64,000 bases of DNA. Source: DATMNI01 sp963817515 (GTDB lineage Bacteria > Acidobacteriota > Terriglobia > Bryobacterales > Bryobacteraceae). The notes under the pieces are model-generated. The model did not search any database and had not been told where the DNA came from. It worked only from the letters and a program-made list of their open reading frames with translations. Positions 33,300 to 41,498 of the stretch are shown here, one piece after another. The DNA lies in NCBI GenBank assembly GCA_963817515.1, contig CAWFPJ010000023.1, positions 620,001 to 684,000 of the forward strand, read 5' to 3'. Position numbers and translations under genes: made by a program. Within the stretch, counting starts at the first letter, position 1. Every line of letters begins with the position of its first letter.

Positions 33300-36221
33300 A
33301 TGGTGAAACTCGTCCTGATAACCGCCACCCTGCTGGGCGCAGCCGTGGCCAGCGAACCGAGGCTGGTGGTGCCTGCGGCAAGCGGGCCATTGACGATCGA
33401 CGGCGTGCCGGATGAAGCAATCTGGGGGCAGGCCGCAATTCTGCCCCTGCAGACGCCAACCTTTGGAGCGCCGTTTCCGGAAGGCGGGCAGATGCGCGCG
33501 CTGGTGCGGAGCGGGTACCTGTGTCTGAGCGCACGTATTCCCGAAACGGGCCGGCTGGTGGCTCGCTCCACCGGCGTGAACCCGGCCTGGTCGCGCGAAG
33601 ACCAGGTCGTCTGGACGGTGAAGTTCAAGGCCTTCGCGGTCGCCATCAAGGTTACGGTAAATCCGCTGGGCGCCTACAGTTCCGAATACATTCGCAACAA
33701 AGAAGACCCCAGCCGCCCGGTGCTGGCCTCGGCATCGGCTGGTCCGGACGGCTGGAGCGCCGAGGCCGCCATACCGCTGGAGAGCATCGCGGAAATCGGC
33801 TTTCTTTCCGCTGAGCGCATCCGGGTGCCGCGGCCCGATGCACCGGAGTTGCGGTATTACTGGCCGGGTGTAAATGAGTTTCTCAGTTACGCGCTGCGGC
33901 CGGGGGGAGCCGAGCGGCAGGCCCCGCCGGTCGCGCGCAACGAATGGTGGAAGCCGGCCGCGCAGCCCGTGCCGGCGCCGCCGGGCGATGCCCTGGAGGC
34001 CGAACTGCGTGCGCTGCCGCCCGCGGTGTGGCCGGATGCCGATCCCAAACCGGACCAGATGTGGCTGGCGAACCTGCGCGCGCGTGTGACGGCCGGCGCG
34101 CTGGCGGAGCGGCGCGAGTGGGAGAAGGTGAGCACGGTAGCGGACTGGGCGCGGTTTCGCGACCCCCGCATCGCCGCGCTCAAGAAATCCCTGGGACCCT
34201 TTCCCGCGCGCACGCCGCTTCGCGCCGAGGTGACCAAACGGCTGGATCCCGGAGACGGATTCGCCATCGAAAACGTGATCTTCGAGAGCCGTCCAGGGCT
34301 GGTGGTGACAGCCAATCTTTACATCCCCTCCAAGATTTCCGGCCGCGTTCCGGCGATAGTGATCGCGCACAGCCTGCACTATCCAAAAACGGAGCTGGAG
34401 CTCCAGGATATGGGCATGACGTGGGCGCGCAATGGCACCGTCGTGCTGGTCATGGACCTGCTCGGGGCGGGGGAGCGGCTGCAATCGCAACCCTGGCTGC
34501 GCGAGGGCAACTATTCGCGGTATGCGCTCGGCATGCAGCTTTACCTGGCTGGCGAGAGCCTGCTCAAGTGGTTCGTCTGGGACCTCATGCGCGGCATCGA
34601 CCTGCTGCTCGAACGGCCCTACATCGATCCGAAGCGCATCGTTATGCTCGGCGCGGTGGCCGGAGGCGGTGATCCGGCGGCGGTTGCCGGGGTGCTCGAC
34701 AGCCGGATCGCGGTGGTGGTGCCGTTCAACTTCGGAGAGGCCGGGCCGGAAGAACACTACACGCAGGGACCGCGCCCTTACGATCCGCAAACGGCCGACC
34801 CCGGCTGGGGCGAATGGGAATCCACGCGCTGCCTGCGGCAAAGCACCGCCGGCCAGTTCTTCCCCTGGCTCATCTGCGCCGCGCGGGCGCCGCGGCCGTT
34901 CCTGTTCTCGTTCGAGATCGGCTGGCCCGAGAACGTGGAGAAGGAGCCCGCGTGGGCACGCTACAAAAAGGTCTACGATTTGTACGGCCAGGGGGATCAC
35001 CTAGCCTATGTCGACGGCTACGGGCCGTTCACCGGGCCGGGAGAGGTCGAAAATGTGGGATCGGATTTGCGGCGGAAGTTCTATCCGATTCTGAAACGCT
35101 GGCTCGATCTGCCGGTGCCCGCGGCGGAGTATCACAACCCGCGGCCCGATGCGGAACTGATGTGCCTCACCCCGCAGTTGGCGGCCGAGCGGCGTCCGAA
35201 GACGGCGAGCGAGCTTGCGGCGGGGCTGGCCGAGGCGCGGCTGGCGGCTGGGCGGGCGAAACGCGCCGGCCTGGTTGCGGCGGAGCGCGCGTCAAGCCTG
35301 CGGGCGGCCCTGAAGGAGAAACTTGGCGGCATCGAGCCAGGCGACCCCGGCACTGCGCGGGTGCTCTGGACCAAGCCGTCCTCCGGCTTCACGGCAGAGG
35401 CTGTGCTGCTCCAATCCGCGCCGGGGATCAAGGTTCCGCTCATGCTGATCAAGCCCACGCCAGGCGCGGCCGCGCCGCTTCCGGTCGTGCTGGCCTTGGG
35501 GCAGGGAGGCAAAGCGGCCTTCCTCGCGGGGCGTAGCGCCGCGCTCTCGGCCATTCTGAAGCAGGGCGTCGCGGTCTGCCTCGCGGACGTGCGGGGCACG
35601 GGAGAGACCGCCCGTGCCGAGGCGCGCGGCTCCTCATCGACCTCGTTCGCCGCCACCGAGTTGATGCTGGGCGAAACTGCCCTGGGAGGGCGCTTGAAGG
35701 ACGCACGTACCGTGGTGCGGTACCTGGCCGGGCGCGCTGATCTCGACGCCAAACGCCTGCTGGTCTGGGGCGATTCGGCCGCCGGTGTGAACCCGCGCGG
35801 GATGATGCTCGACCAGAGTATTTTCCAGCAACAGGGCGTGCCGCAGCCGATTCGCCAAGCCGAGCCGGCAGGGCCCCTGCTGGCGCTGCTTACGGCTCTA
35901 TACGAGGACGGGGTGCGGGCGGTGGCGGCGCGCGGAGGTCTGCTGTCGTATCAGTCGGTCTTGCGCGACCGGTTCTGCTACGTGCCGCTGGACAGCATCG
36001 TTCCGGGCATCCTCGAAACAGCGGATACGGCGGACCTGGTTTCCGCGCTGGCGCCCCGCGGCGTGCTGCTGGCGCGGCTGGTGGATGGCCGCAACCGCGC
36101 GGCGACCCCGGAGGAGGCCAACCGGGAGTATCGCATGGCGCTTGGCGGACACCTGACAATCCGGGACAACATCCCCGATGCCGAGCTTGCCCGCTGGATC
36201 GGGGCACAGGTAGCACCCTGA
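33300..36221 (+). CDS. Secreted CBM9-like/tandem alpha-beta hydrolase protein A
   Basis: A 973-residue exported protein. Signal peptide (VKLVLITATLLGAAVAS); a CBM9-like beta-sandwich about residues 20-220 (LTIDGVPDEAIWGQAA, NPLGAYSSEYIRN, SAEAAIPLESI); first alpha/beta-hydrolase domain about 290-620 (VTANLYIPSKISGRVPAIVIAHSL and VVLVMDLLGAGERLQSQ); second one about 690-960 (PLPVVLALGQGGKAAF, CLADVRGTGETAR). In the first domain the elbow is GAVAGGGDP, with Val453 where the nucleophile Ser should be; in the second it is GDSAAG, Ser826 intact. It is the first gene of a locus with a GH109-like protein and a TBDR, suggesting action on esterified polysaccharide. Paralogue of the gene at 37722. Activity is inferred, not shown. 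Confidence 0.8.
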   Translation: MVKLVLITATLLGAAVASEPRLVVPAASGPLTIDGVPDEAIWGQAAILPLQTPTFGAPFPEGGQMRALVRSGYLCLSARIPETGRLVARSTGVNPAWSREDQVVWTVKFKAFAVAIKVTVNPLGAYSSEYIRNKEDPSRPVLASASAGPDGWSAEAAIPLESIAEIGFLSAERIRVPRPDAPELRYYWPGVNEFLSYALRPGGAERQAPPVARNEWWKPAAQPVPAPPGDALEAELRALPPAVWPDADPKPDQMWLANLRARVTAGALAERREWEKVSTVADWARFRDPRIAALKKSLGPFPARTPLRAEVTKRLDPGDGFAIENVIFESRPGLVVTANLYIPSKISGRVPAIVIAHSLHYPKTELELQDMGMTWARNGTVVLVMDLLGAGERLQSQPWLREGNYSRYALGMQLYLAGESLLKWFVWDLMRGIDLLLERPYIDPKRIVMLGAVAGGGDPAAVAGVLDSRIAVVVPFNFGEAGPEEHYTQGPRPYDPQTADPGWGEWESTRCLRQSTAGQFFPWLICAARAPRPFLFSFEIGWPENVEKEPAWARYKKVYDLYGQGDHLAYVDGYGPFTGPGEVENVGSDLRRKFYPILKRWLDLPVPAAEYHNPRPDAELMCLTPQLAAERRPKTASELAAGLAEARLAAGRAKRAGLVAAERASSLRAALKEKLGGIEPGDPGTARVLWTKPSSGFTAEAVLLQSAPGIKVPLMLIKPTPGAAAPLPVVLALGQGGKAAFLAGRSAALSAILKQGVAVCLADVRGTGETARAEARGSSSTSFAATELMLGETALGGRLKDARTVVRYLAGRADLDAKRLLVWGDSAAGVNPRGMMLDQSIFQQQGVPQPIRQAEPAGPLLALLTALYEDGVRAVAARGGLLSYQSVLRDRFCYVPLDSIVPGILETADTADLVSALAPRGVLLARLVDGRNRAATPEEANREYRMALGGHLTIRDNIPDAELARWIGAQVAP

Positions 36222-36223
36222 CT

Positions 36224-36427
36224 ATGAAACCTACCTTCTTGTTGGTTGCGGCGGCATACGCGTTGAGGGCCGCCGCGCAGAGCCCGATTCAACTCCCTAC
36301 GCCCGCCGACGAGCCGGTTATTGACGGCAACCCGGGCGACGCTTTCTGGCGGAACGCACCCGCCCACGCGTTGCGTGCCTCGGAACCGGGCGTGCCGACT
36401 CAGGAAACCCGTTCATGCGTGAACTAG
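36224..36427 (+). pseudogene. Stub of a third CBM9-like secreted protein
   Basis: A 67-residue frame with a clean signal peptide (TFLLVAAAYALRAAAQS) and the start of a CBM9-like domain (PTPADEPVIDGNPGDAFWRNAPAHAL), just as in the two giant hydrolases. It stops at 36427 in the first codons of the next gene. It is coupled closely to the previous gene (2-bp gap). The rest of the domain and both hydrolase domains are absent, so this looks like a deletion remnant; a small functional secreted protein is less likely. Confidence 0.55.
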
Positions 36428-37725
36428 ATCGAAGGAGATTCCTTCAGACGGCCGGATTGGCCACCGCCCTGCCAGCGGCGGACAAGCCCGTCCGCGTCGG
36501 CGTGGTGGGGGTCGGAAACCGCGGCAGCGCCCACGTCAAAATGCTGCTCGACATGCCCGGCGTGGAAATCTCCGCCATCTGCGACATCAACACCAATCGC
36601 CTGGACGCGGTGCTTACCGCGGTTGCGGCAGCCGGACGGCCGCAGCCGGAAGGATACGCCCGCGGCCCGGAGGACTACCTGCGGCTGATCGCGCGCAGCG
36701 ATCTCGATGCCGTCATCACGGCCACGCCGTGGGAACTGCACACTCCCATTGCCGTGGCGGCCATGAAGGCCGGCAAGTACGCCGGCACCGAGGTGCCTGC
36801 CGCCACAACCCTCGACCAATGCTGGCAACTGGTCGATACCTCCGAGCGCACCGGCGTCCCCTGCATGCTGCTGGAGAACGATTGCTACGGATCGGGCGCG
36901 CTGATGGCGCTCAATCTCGTCGAGCAGGGAGTGCTCGGCGAGATCGTCCATTGCGAGGGTGGCTACGAGCACGATATCCGTTCCGGCATTCTTCGCAACG
37001 GCGAGTTGTCCTGGCGCGCGCGGGAATCCCTGCGGCGCAACGGCGACCTCTATCCCACGCATCCGGTGGGCCCCATTGCCTGGTGGACGAACATCAACCG
37101 CGGCGACCGCTTCGAGTATCTCGTTTCGATGGCCAGTAAGTCGCGCGGGAGGAACCATTACATCCGGAAGTATTTCGGCGAAAACCATCCCAATGCCAAC
37201 GTGAAATTCGCACTGGGAGATGTGGTTACCACCATAATCCGGTCGGCGGGCGGAGTCACGGTCGTGCTGTCGCACGATACGAGCCTGCCGCGTCCGCAGT
37301 CCGATGCGGGGGATTCGAAGATTCCGCTGATGGTGATCCGGCTCGAGGGGACGGAAGGGATTTTCGCCGGCAGCCTGGACCGCATCTACATCGAGGGCCG
37401 CAACGGTCCCAACCCCAGGGCGCATCACTGGCAGGATATCGCGCCCTACTACGAGAAGTACGGCCATCCGCTGTGGAAGGCCATGAGCAAGCGCGCGGCG
37501 CCGTACGCGCACGGAGGGGAGGACTACCTCTGCGTGCACCAGTTCATCGCGGCGGTGCGCAACAAGGTGCAGACGCCCATCGACGTTTACGATGCGGCGA
37601 CCTGGAGCGCCATATCGGCGCTCAGCGAGCAATCCATTGCCGGGCGCAGCGTGCCGGTGGAGTTTCCCGACTTCACGCGCGGCAGGTGGAAGAATCGGCG
37701 CAAGATCGCCTTCATACTCGAATGA
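36415..37725 (+). CDS. Gfo/Idh/MocA oxidoreductase, GH109-like
   Basis: A 436-residue NAD-dependent Gfo/Idh/MocA protein. The N-terminus RELDRRRFLQTAGLATALPAAD is a twin-arginine-like export leader. The Rossmann fold follows with VRVGVVGVGNRGSAHVKMLLDM, then SAICDIN, ATPWELHTPIAVAAMKAGK and the EVPAATTLDQCWQLV helix. The stretches GVGNRG, TPWELHTP, MLLENDCYG and a later GH motif match family GH109 enzymes, which cleave alpha-N-acetylgalactosamine by an NAD-linked oxidation-elimination. The gene lies between the two tandem hydrolases, with a 4-bp ATGA overlap to the second. Substrate in this locus is not proven. Confidence 0.85.
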   Translation: MRELDRRRFLQTAGLATALPAADKPVRVGVVGVGNRGSAHVKMLLDMPGVEISAICDINTNRLDAVLTAVAAAGRPQPEGYARGPEDYLRLIARSDLDAVITATPWELHTPIAVAAMKAGKYAGTEVPAATTLDQCWQLVDTSERTGVPCMLLENDCYGSGALMALNLVEQGVLGEIVHCEGGYEHDIRSGILRNGELSWRARESLRRNGDLYPTHPVGPIAWWTNINRGDRFEYLVSMASKSRGRNHYIRKYFGENHPNANVKFALGDVVTTIIRSAGGVTVVLSHDTSLPRPQSDAGDSKIPLMVIRLEGTEGIFAGSLDRIYIEGRNGPNPRAHHWQDIAPYYEKYGHPLWKAMSKRAAPYAHGGEDYLCVHQFIAAVRNKVQTPIDVYDAATWSAISALSEQSIAGRSVPVEFPDFTRGRWKNRRKIAFILE

Positions 37726-40700
37726 AAACAGGGATCACAGCACTGCTGCTGGCGGCTGCGGCCGCCGCGGCGCCCGGGGCCGTCATCGACGGACGCCTGA
37801 ATGAATCGCTCTGGCAGGCGGCCGCGCCCCGTGCCTTCGGCCGGGGTGGGGGCGAGGTGCGCGCGGCGGTGGCGGGCGCGTATCTTTACGTGGGGGCCAG
37901 GCTGCCCGAGTCGGGCGGCCGCGTAACGGCGCGCTCCGCCGGACGGAATCCGGTCTGGGAGAACCAGGACACCCTGCGGATCTCCGCCGGCGGCCGCATC
38001 CTGCTGGTGAACCCGTTTGGGGCATACTCGGTGGAGAAGCCCGGACCGGTGGTCCTCAGCAGCGACGCGACCTATCCGTATGCGGACGAGCGCGAGGCGC
38101 CGGTCGTCGAGCGGAACGCCGGCAAATTCCTGGTGGCCGCCGCCGTGGACGGGAGCGGATGGACCGTCGAAGCGGCGCTTCCCCTGCGCGAGTTGAACCT
38201 GCCGGCGGCGGGCGGCGTGGCGGTGGAGGTCGAGCGGATTCGGGCGATCCGGCCCGCCAGCCCCGAAGCGCGGTGGTCCCTGCGTGTGGAAGCGGCGCGC
38301 GCGGGCGGCGCACCCGGCGAGCCGGTGCTCCAGCCGCCGCCGATTGGCAACCGCGAGAGTCCGATGGTAGCGGGGCACGTGGTCCATCTGCCCCCGGCGG
38401 CGAGCAGTTGGGACGGCGCGGCGTGGCGGCAGGTCCCCGCATGGCCGCTTCTGCGGGACGAAGCCGGCGAGCTGGCGCCGCGGGTCCCTGCCTGGGTCAA
38501 GGTCGTTCACGACCGCCGGATGCTGGCCGTGCTGGTGCGTTGCGCAGAGCCGGGCGCGCCGCTCGCCAGGACAACACGCAACGACGAATCTCTTTCGCGC
38601 GACGACAGCTTCCAGGTGTACCTGACGACCACGGGTTCGGTCTACGTGCAGATCGGGGTGAATCCCGCCGGCGCTCTCTACGACGTCACGGGCAAAACCG
38701 GGAGCCTGCAGGAAGCACATCCGGAAGCCTGGAGCAGCGGTGCGCACGTGAGCGTGCGGAGAGAACCGGGGGTGTGGACCGCGCGCGTGGACATCCCCCT
38801 GGAAGCGGCGGCGAAGGCGCTCGGCGAGACCGCCATCCCGTCCTCGTGGCGGGTGCTGTTTATCCGGATGCGACCCGGGCGGGACGGCGAAGTGCGCGAG
38901 AAGAGCGTTCTGCCGGTGATTCGCAGTGAGTCGTCCATTTGCCCGCTGCGGTACCGCCGCCTAGTACTGGGCGACAGCGTGGGCTCCTCGCTGCCAAGGC
39001 CCCGAACGGCTGTGGACGGCCGCGTGTTCTCGTCGGAAGAGGGGAGGAAAATGGACCTGCCGTCCATGCTGCGAAAACAGCAGGAGCGGCGCGTGCGCGA
39101 AATCCTCGAGGCCGACGGCCGCGAGTGGGAGCAGGTCCGGACGCGGCAGGATTGGGAGCGCTATCGCGACCCCAAAATTCACGCGCTCGCCGCGTCGCTG
39201 GGCGCGTTTCGGGAGCGCGTGCCGCTCCGCTTGCGGGTGCTGAAGGAATACTCCGGGCAGGGCTACCGCAGGCAGGACTTGGCCTACCAGAGCCACGCGG
39301 GAGTGTGGGTGACCGCGAACCTGTATCTGCCGGAGAGGCCGCCGCGCGCCATGCCGGGCATCGTCATCATCCACAGCCATCACCGGCCCCGAACGCAGGA
39401 TGAGTTGCAAGACATGGGAGTGCTGTGGGCGCGGGCGGGATGCGCGGTGCTCATCCCCGACATGCCCGGCCACGGCGAGCGGCTGGCCACCTATCCGTGG
39501 AACCGCGAGGGCTACTACTCCCGCTACATCCTCGGAATGCAGTTGTACCTGGCCGGCGAGAGCCTCATGAAATGGATCGTCTGGGACGTGATTCGGGGGG
39601 TAGACCTGTTGCTGGCGCGGAAAGACGTCGATCCCGCACGCATCGTGCTGCTCGGCGCGGTGGCCGCGGGAGGCGACCCGGCCGCGGTGACCGCCGCGCT
39701 GGACCCGCGTATCGCCGCGGTGGTCCCGTTCAATTTCGGGGAAGCGTCGCCGGAGGCGCATGCGTCCGGCGAGCAGCGCTGGCCGGAAGGACTGGCGGAC
39801 CCGGGCTGGGGCGAGTGGGAGTCCACGCGCTGCCTGCGGCTCAGCATTCAGGGCCGTTTCTTCCCCTGGGTCATCTGCGCCTCGGTGGCGCCGCGCCGCT
39901 TCGTCTATTCATACGAGCTCGGCTGGAACGTTCAGGTTGTGCCCGCGTGGAAGCGCTACCGGCAGGTGTTCGGCCTCTATGGCGCGTTGGGGAACCTGGA
40001 CGAAGCGCACGGGTTCGGCTCGTTTCCGGGCCCCGGGGAATGCTGCAATATAGGGCCGTTCCAACGCAAGTCGCTGTATCCGAAGCTGAAGCGCTGGTTC
40101 GGGATTCCGACTCCCGCCACGGAGTCCGGGGACCGCCGCCCGGAGGCCGAACTGCTCGCGCTGAACCCCGAAACGGCTGCTGAACTGAAGCTGCGGCCCA
40201 TCCACGAAGTGGCCCTGGAGGAGGCGAAAGGGCAACTGGCGCACGCGCGGGCGGAGTTGGCCGGGATGGCTCCCGCGGCGCGGCGGGTATGGCTGCGGGA
40301 GAAGTACGCCGCGAAACTGGGGGATATCGAACCCAACCGGAAGCCGGAGGCGGCTCCGAAGTGGCAAAGAAACCTCTGGAACGCGCGCGTCGAAGCGTTT
40401 GCCCTGACGGTGGAGCCGGGCATCCTCGTGCCCGTGCTGCTGCTGCGGCCCGCTGCGGCGGAAGGACGGCGCCTGCCGGTCGTGGTGGCGGTTTCCGAGG
40501 GGGGCAAGGAAAGCCTGCTGACCTTTCGGATGCGGGAGATTCAGGCGCTGCTGAAGCACGGAAAGGCCGTCTGCCTGGCGGATGTGCGCGGCACTGGCGA
40601 AACCGCCCCCGATTCGCGGCGCGGTCCGGAGAGCGCCGGGATTTCCGCGGGCGCCACGGAACTGATGCTCGGCAACACGCTGTTGGGGGCGCGTCTCAAG

Positions 40701-41156
40701 GACCTGCGTACGGTGCTGGCGTGGCTGGGGAGCCGCGCGGACCTCGATTCCCGGCGCATCGCCGTGTGGGGCGATTCCCCGGCGTCCGCCAATCCTGCGC
40801 GTCTGCTGCTCGACGAGGCGCCCAACTGGGCGATGGGACCCCAGATCCAACACCAGGCGGAGCCGCTCGGTGGCTTCCTGGCGGTGCTCACCGCTCTTTA
40901 CGAAGACAAAGTGCGTGCCATCGCCGTTCAAGGCGGCTTGACAGGGTTCTTGTCCGTGCTCGAAGACCGTTTCGCCTATGTCCCTGGTGACGTGATCGTG
41001 CCCGGCATTCTTGATTGCGGGGACATTGGCGACGTGACCGCGGCTCTGGCGCCCCGGCCCGTCTTGCTGCAAGAGCTTGTGGACGGGCGAAATCGCCGCG
41101 TGCGCGGCCAGGAACGGGCAGTCCGGCTCCCGGAGTGGCTGGACGGTTCGTTATAG
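37722..41156 (+). CDS. Secreted CBM9-like/tandem alpha-beta hydrolase protein B
   Basis: A 1144-residue paralogue of the protein at 33300. After a signal peptide (ITALLLAAAAAAAPG) it has a CBM9-like region (AVIDGRLNESLWQAAAP, NPFGAYSVEKPG), then a second, similar beta-sandwich about 230-420 that protein A lacks (AAWRQVPAWPLLRDE, SRDDSFQVYLTTTGSVYVQIGVNPAG), then two alpha/beta-hydrolase domains. The elbow of the first is GAVAAGGDP (Val647 at the nucleophile place), while the second has GDSPAS with Ser1019. Shared stretches with A include WGEWESTRCLR and FFPW.ICA. The start ATG overlaps the GH109-like stop. This pairing points to a conserved architecture rather than a chance decay. Confidence 0.8.
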   Translation: MKTGITALLLAAAAAAAPGAVIDGRLNESLWQAAAPRAFGRGGGEVRAAVAGAYLYVGARLPESGGRVTARSAGRNPVWENQDTLRISAGGRILLVNPFGAYSVEKPGPVVLSSDATYPYADEREAPVVERNAGKFLVAAAVDGSGWTVEAALPLRELNLPAAGGVAVEVERIRAIRPASPEARWSLRVEAARAGGAPGEPVLQPPPIGNRESPMVAGHVVHLPPAASSWDGAAWRQVPAWPLLRDEAGELAPRVPAWVKVVHDRRMLAVLVRCAEPGAPLARTTRNDESLSRDDSFQVYLTTTGSVYVQIGVNPAGALYDVTGKTGSLQEAHPEAWSSGAHVSVRREPGVWTARVDIPLEAAAKALGETAIPSSWRVLFIRMRPGRDGEVREKSVLPVIRSESSICPLRYRRLVLGDSVGSSLPRPRTAVDGRVFSSEEGRKMDLPSMLRKQQERRVREILEADGREWEQVRTRQDWERYRDPKIHALAASLGAFRERVPLRLRVLKEYSGQGYRRQDLAYQSHAGVWVTANLYLPERPPRAMPGIVIIHSHHRPRTQDELQDMGVLWARAGCAVLIPDMPGHGERLATYPWNREGYYSRYILGMQLYLAGESLMKWIVWDVIRGVDLLLARKDVDPARIVLLGAVAAGGDPAAVTAALDPRIAAVVPFNFGEASPEAHASGEQRWPEGLADPGWGEWESTRCLRLSIQGRFFPWVICASVAPRRFVYSYELGWNVQVVPAWKRYRQVFGLYGALGNLDEAHGFGSFPGPGECCNIGPFQRKSLYPKLKRWFGIPTPATESGDRRPEAELLALNPETAAELKLRPIHEVALEEAKGQLAHARAELAGMAPAARRVWLREKYAAKLGDIEPNRKPEAAPKWQRNLWNARVEAFALTVEPGILVPVLLLRPAAAEGRRLPVVVAVSEGGKESLLTFRMREIQALLKHGKAVCLADVRGTGETAPDSRRGPESAGISAGATELMLGNTLLGARLKDLRTVLAWLGSRADLDSRRIAVWGDSPASANPARLLLDEAPNWAMGPQIQHQAEPLGGFLAVLTALYEDKVRAIAVQGGLTGFLSVLEDRFAYVPGDVIVPGILDCGDIGDVTAALAPRPVLLQELVDGRNRRVRGQERAVRLPEWLDGSL

Positions 41157-41498
41157 CCTCCGGCCCCGATGGTGCGGTCTTCGCGCTGGCAGAAGCCAGT
41201 GCCGCGCGGTCCCGGATGGCGTAACTTCCCTTCCGGCGCGGCCAAGCCGTTGCAGATTCGCCTCTTCCGTGCGTATGCGCGCCGCCGGAGAGGGAACTTG
41301 GCTTTTTTGGCTTTCTTCGGGCTTTCTCCGGATTTACAGGCCAAGACCTTCATGGTAGAGTTCCTAGCCAAGCCACTAGTCGGAAGCGATCTTCTGGCTA
41401 GCTGTTGGCTAGCTGATCTGGGACGCGCTCCACCGGACCAGGCAGCAAGGCTGCCAAGAGGATGTATTATACCGGCGCAGGGAGCTGAAGGGAGACAT
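41157..41498. other. Intergenic leader before the TBDR, with small repeats
   Basis: No gene is seen. A tandem TGGCTAGCTG pair lies near 41394-41414, and CTAGCCA near 41367 faces it as an inverted partner, so a small hairpin is possible. The promoter of the TBDR should be here. Confidence 0.4.

Noticed and set aside
33297..35000. 567-codon frame opposite the first tandem hydrolase
   Set aside because: Antisense shadow of a strong coding frame; no domain and no ribosome site.
36424..37632. 402-codon frame opposite the GH109-like gene
   Set aside because: Arg/His/Gly-rich antisense shadow.
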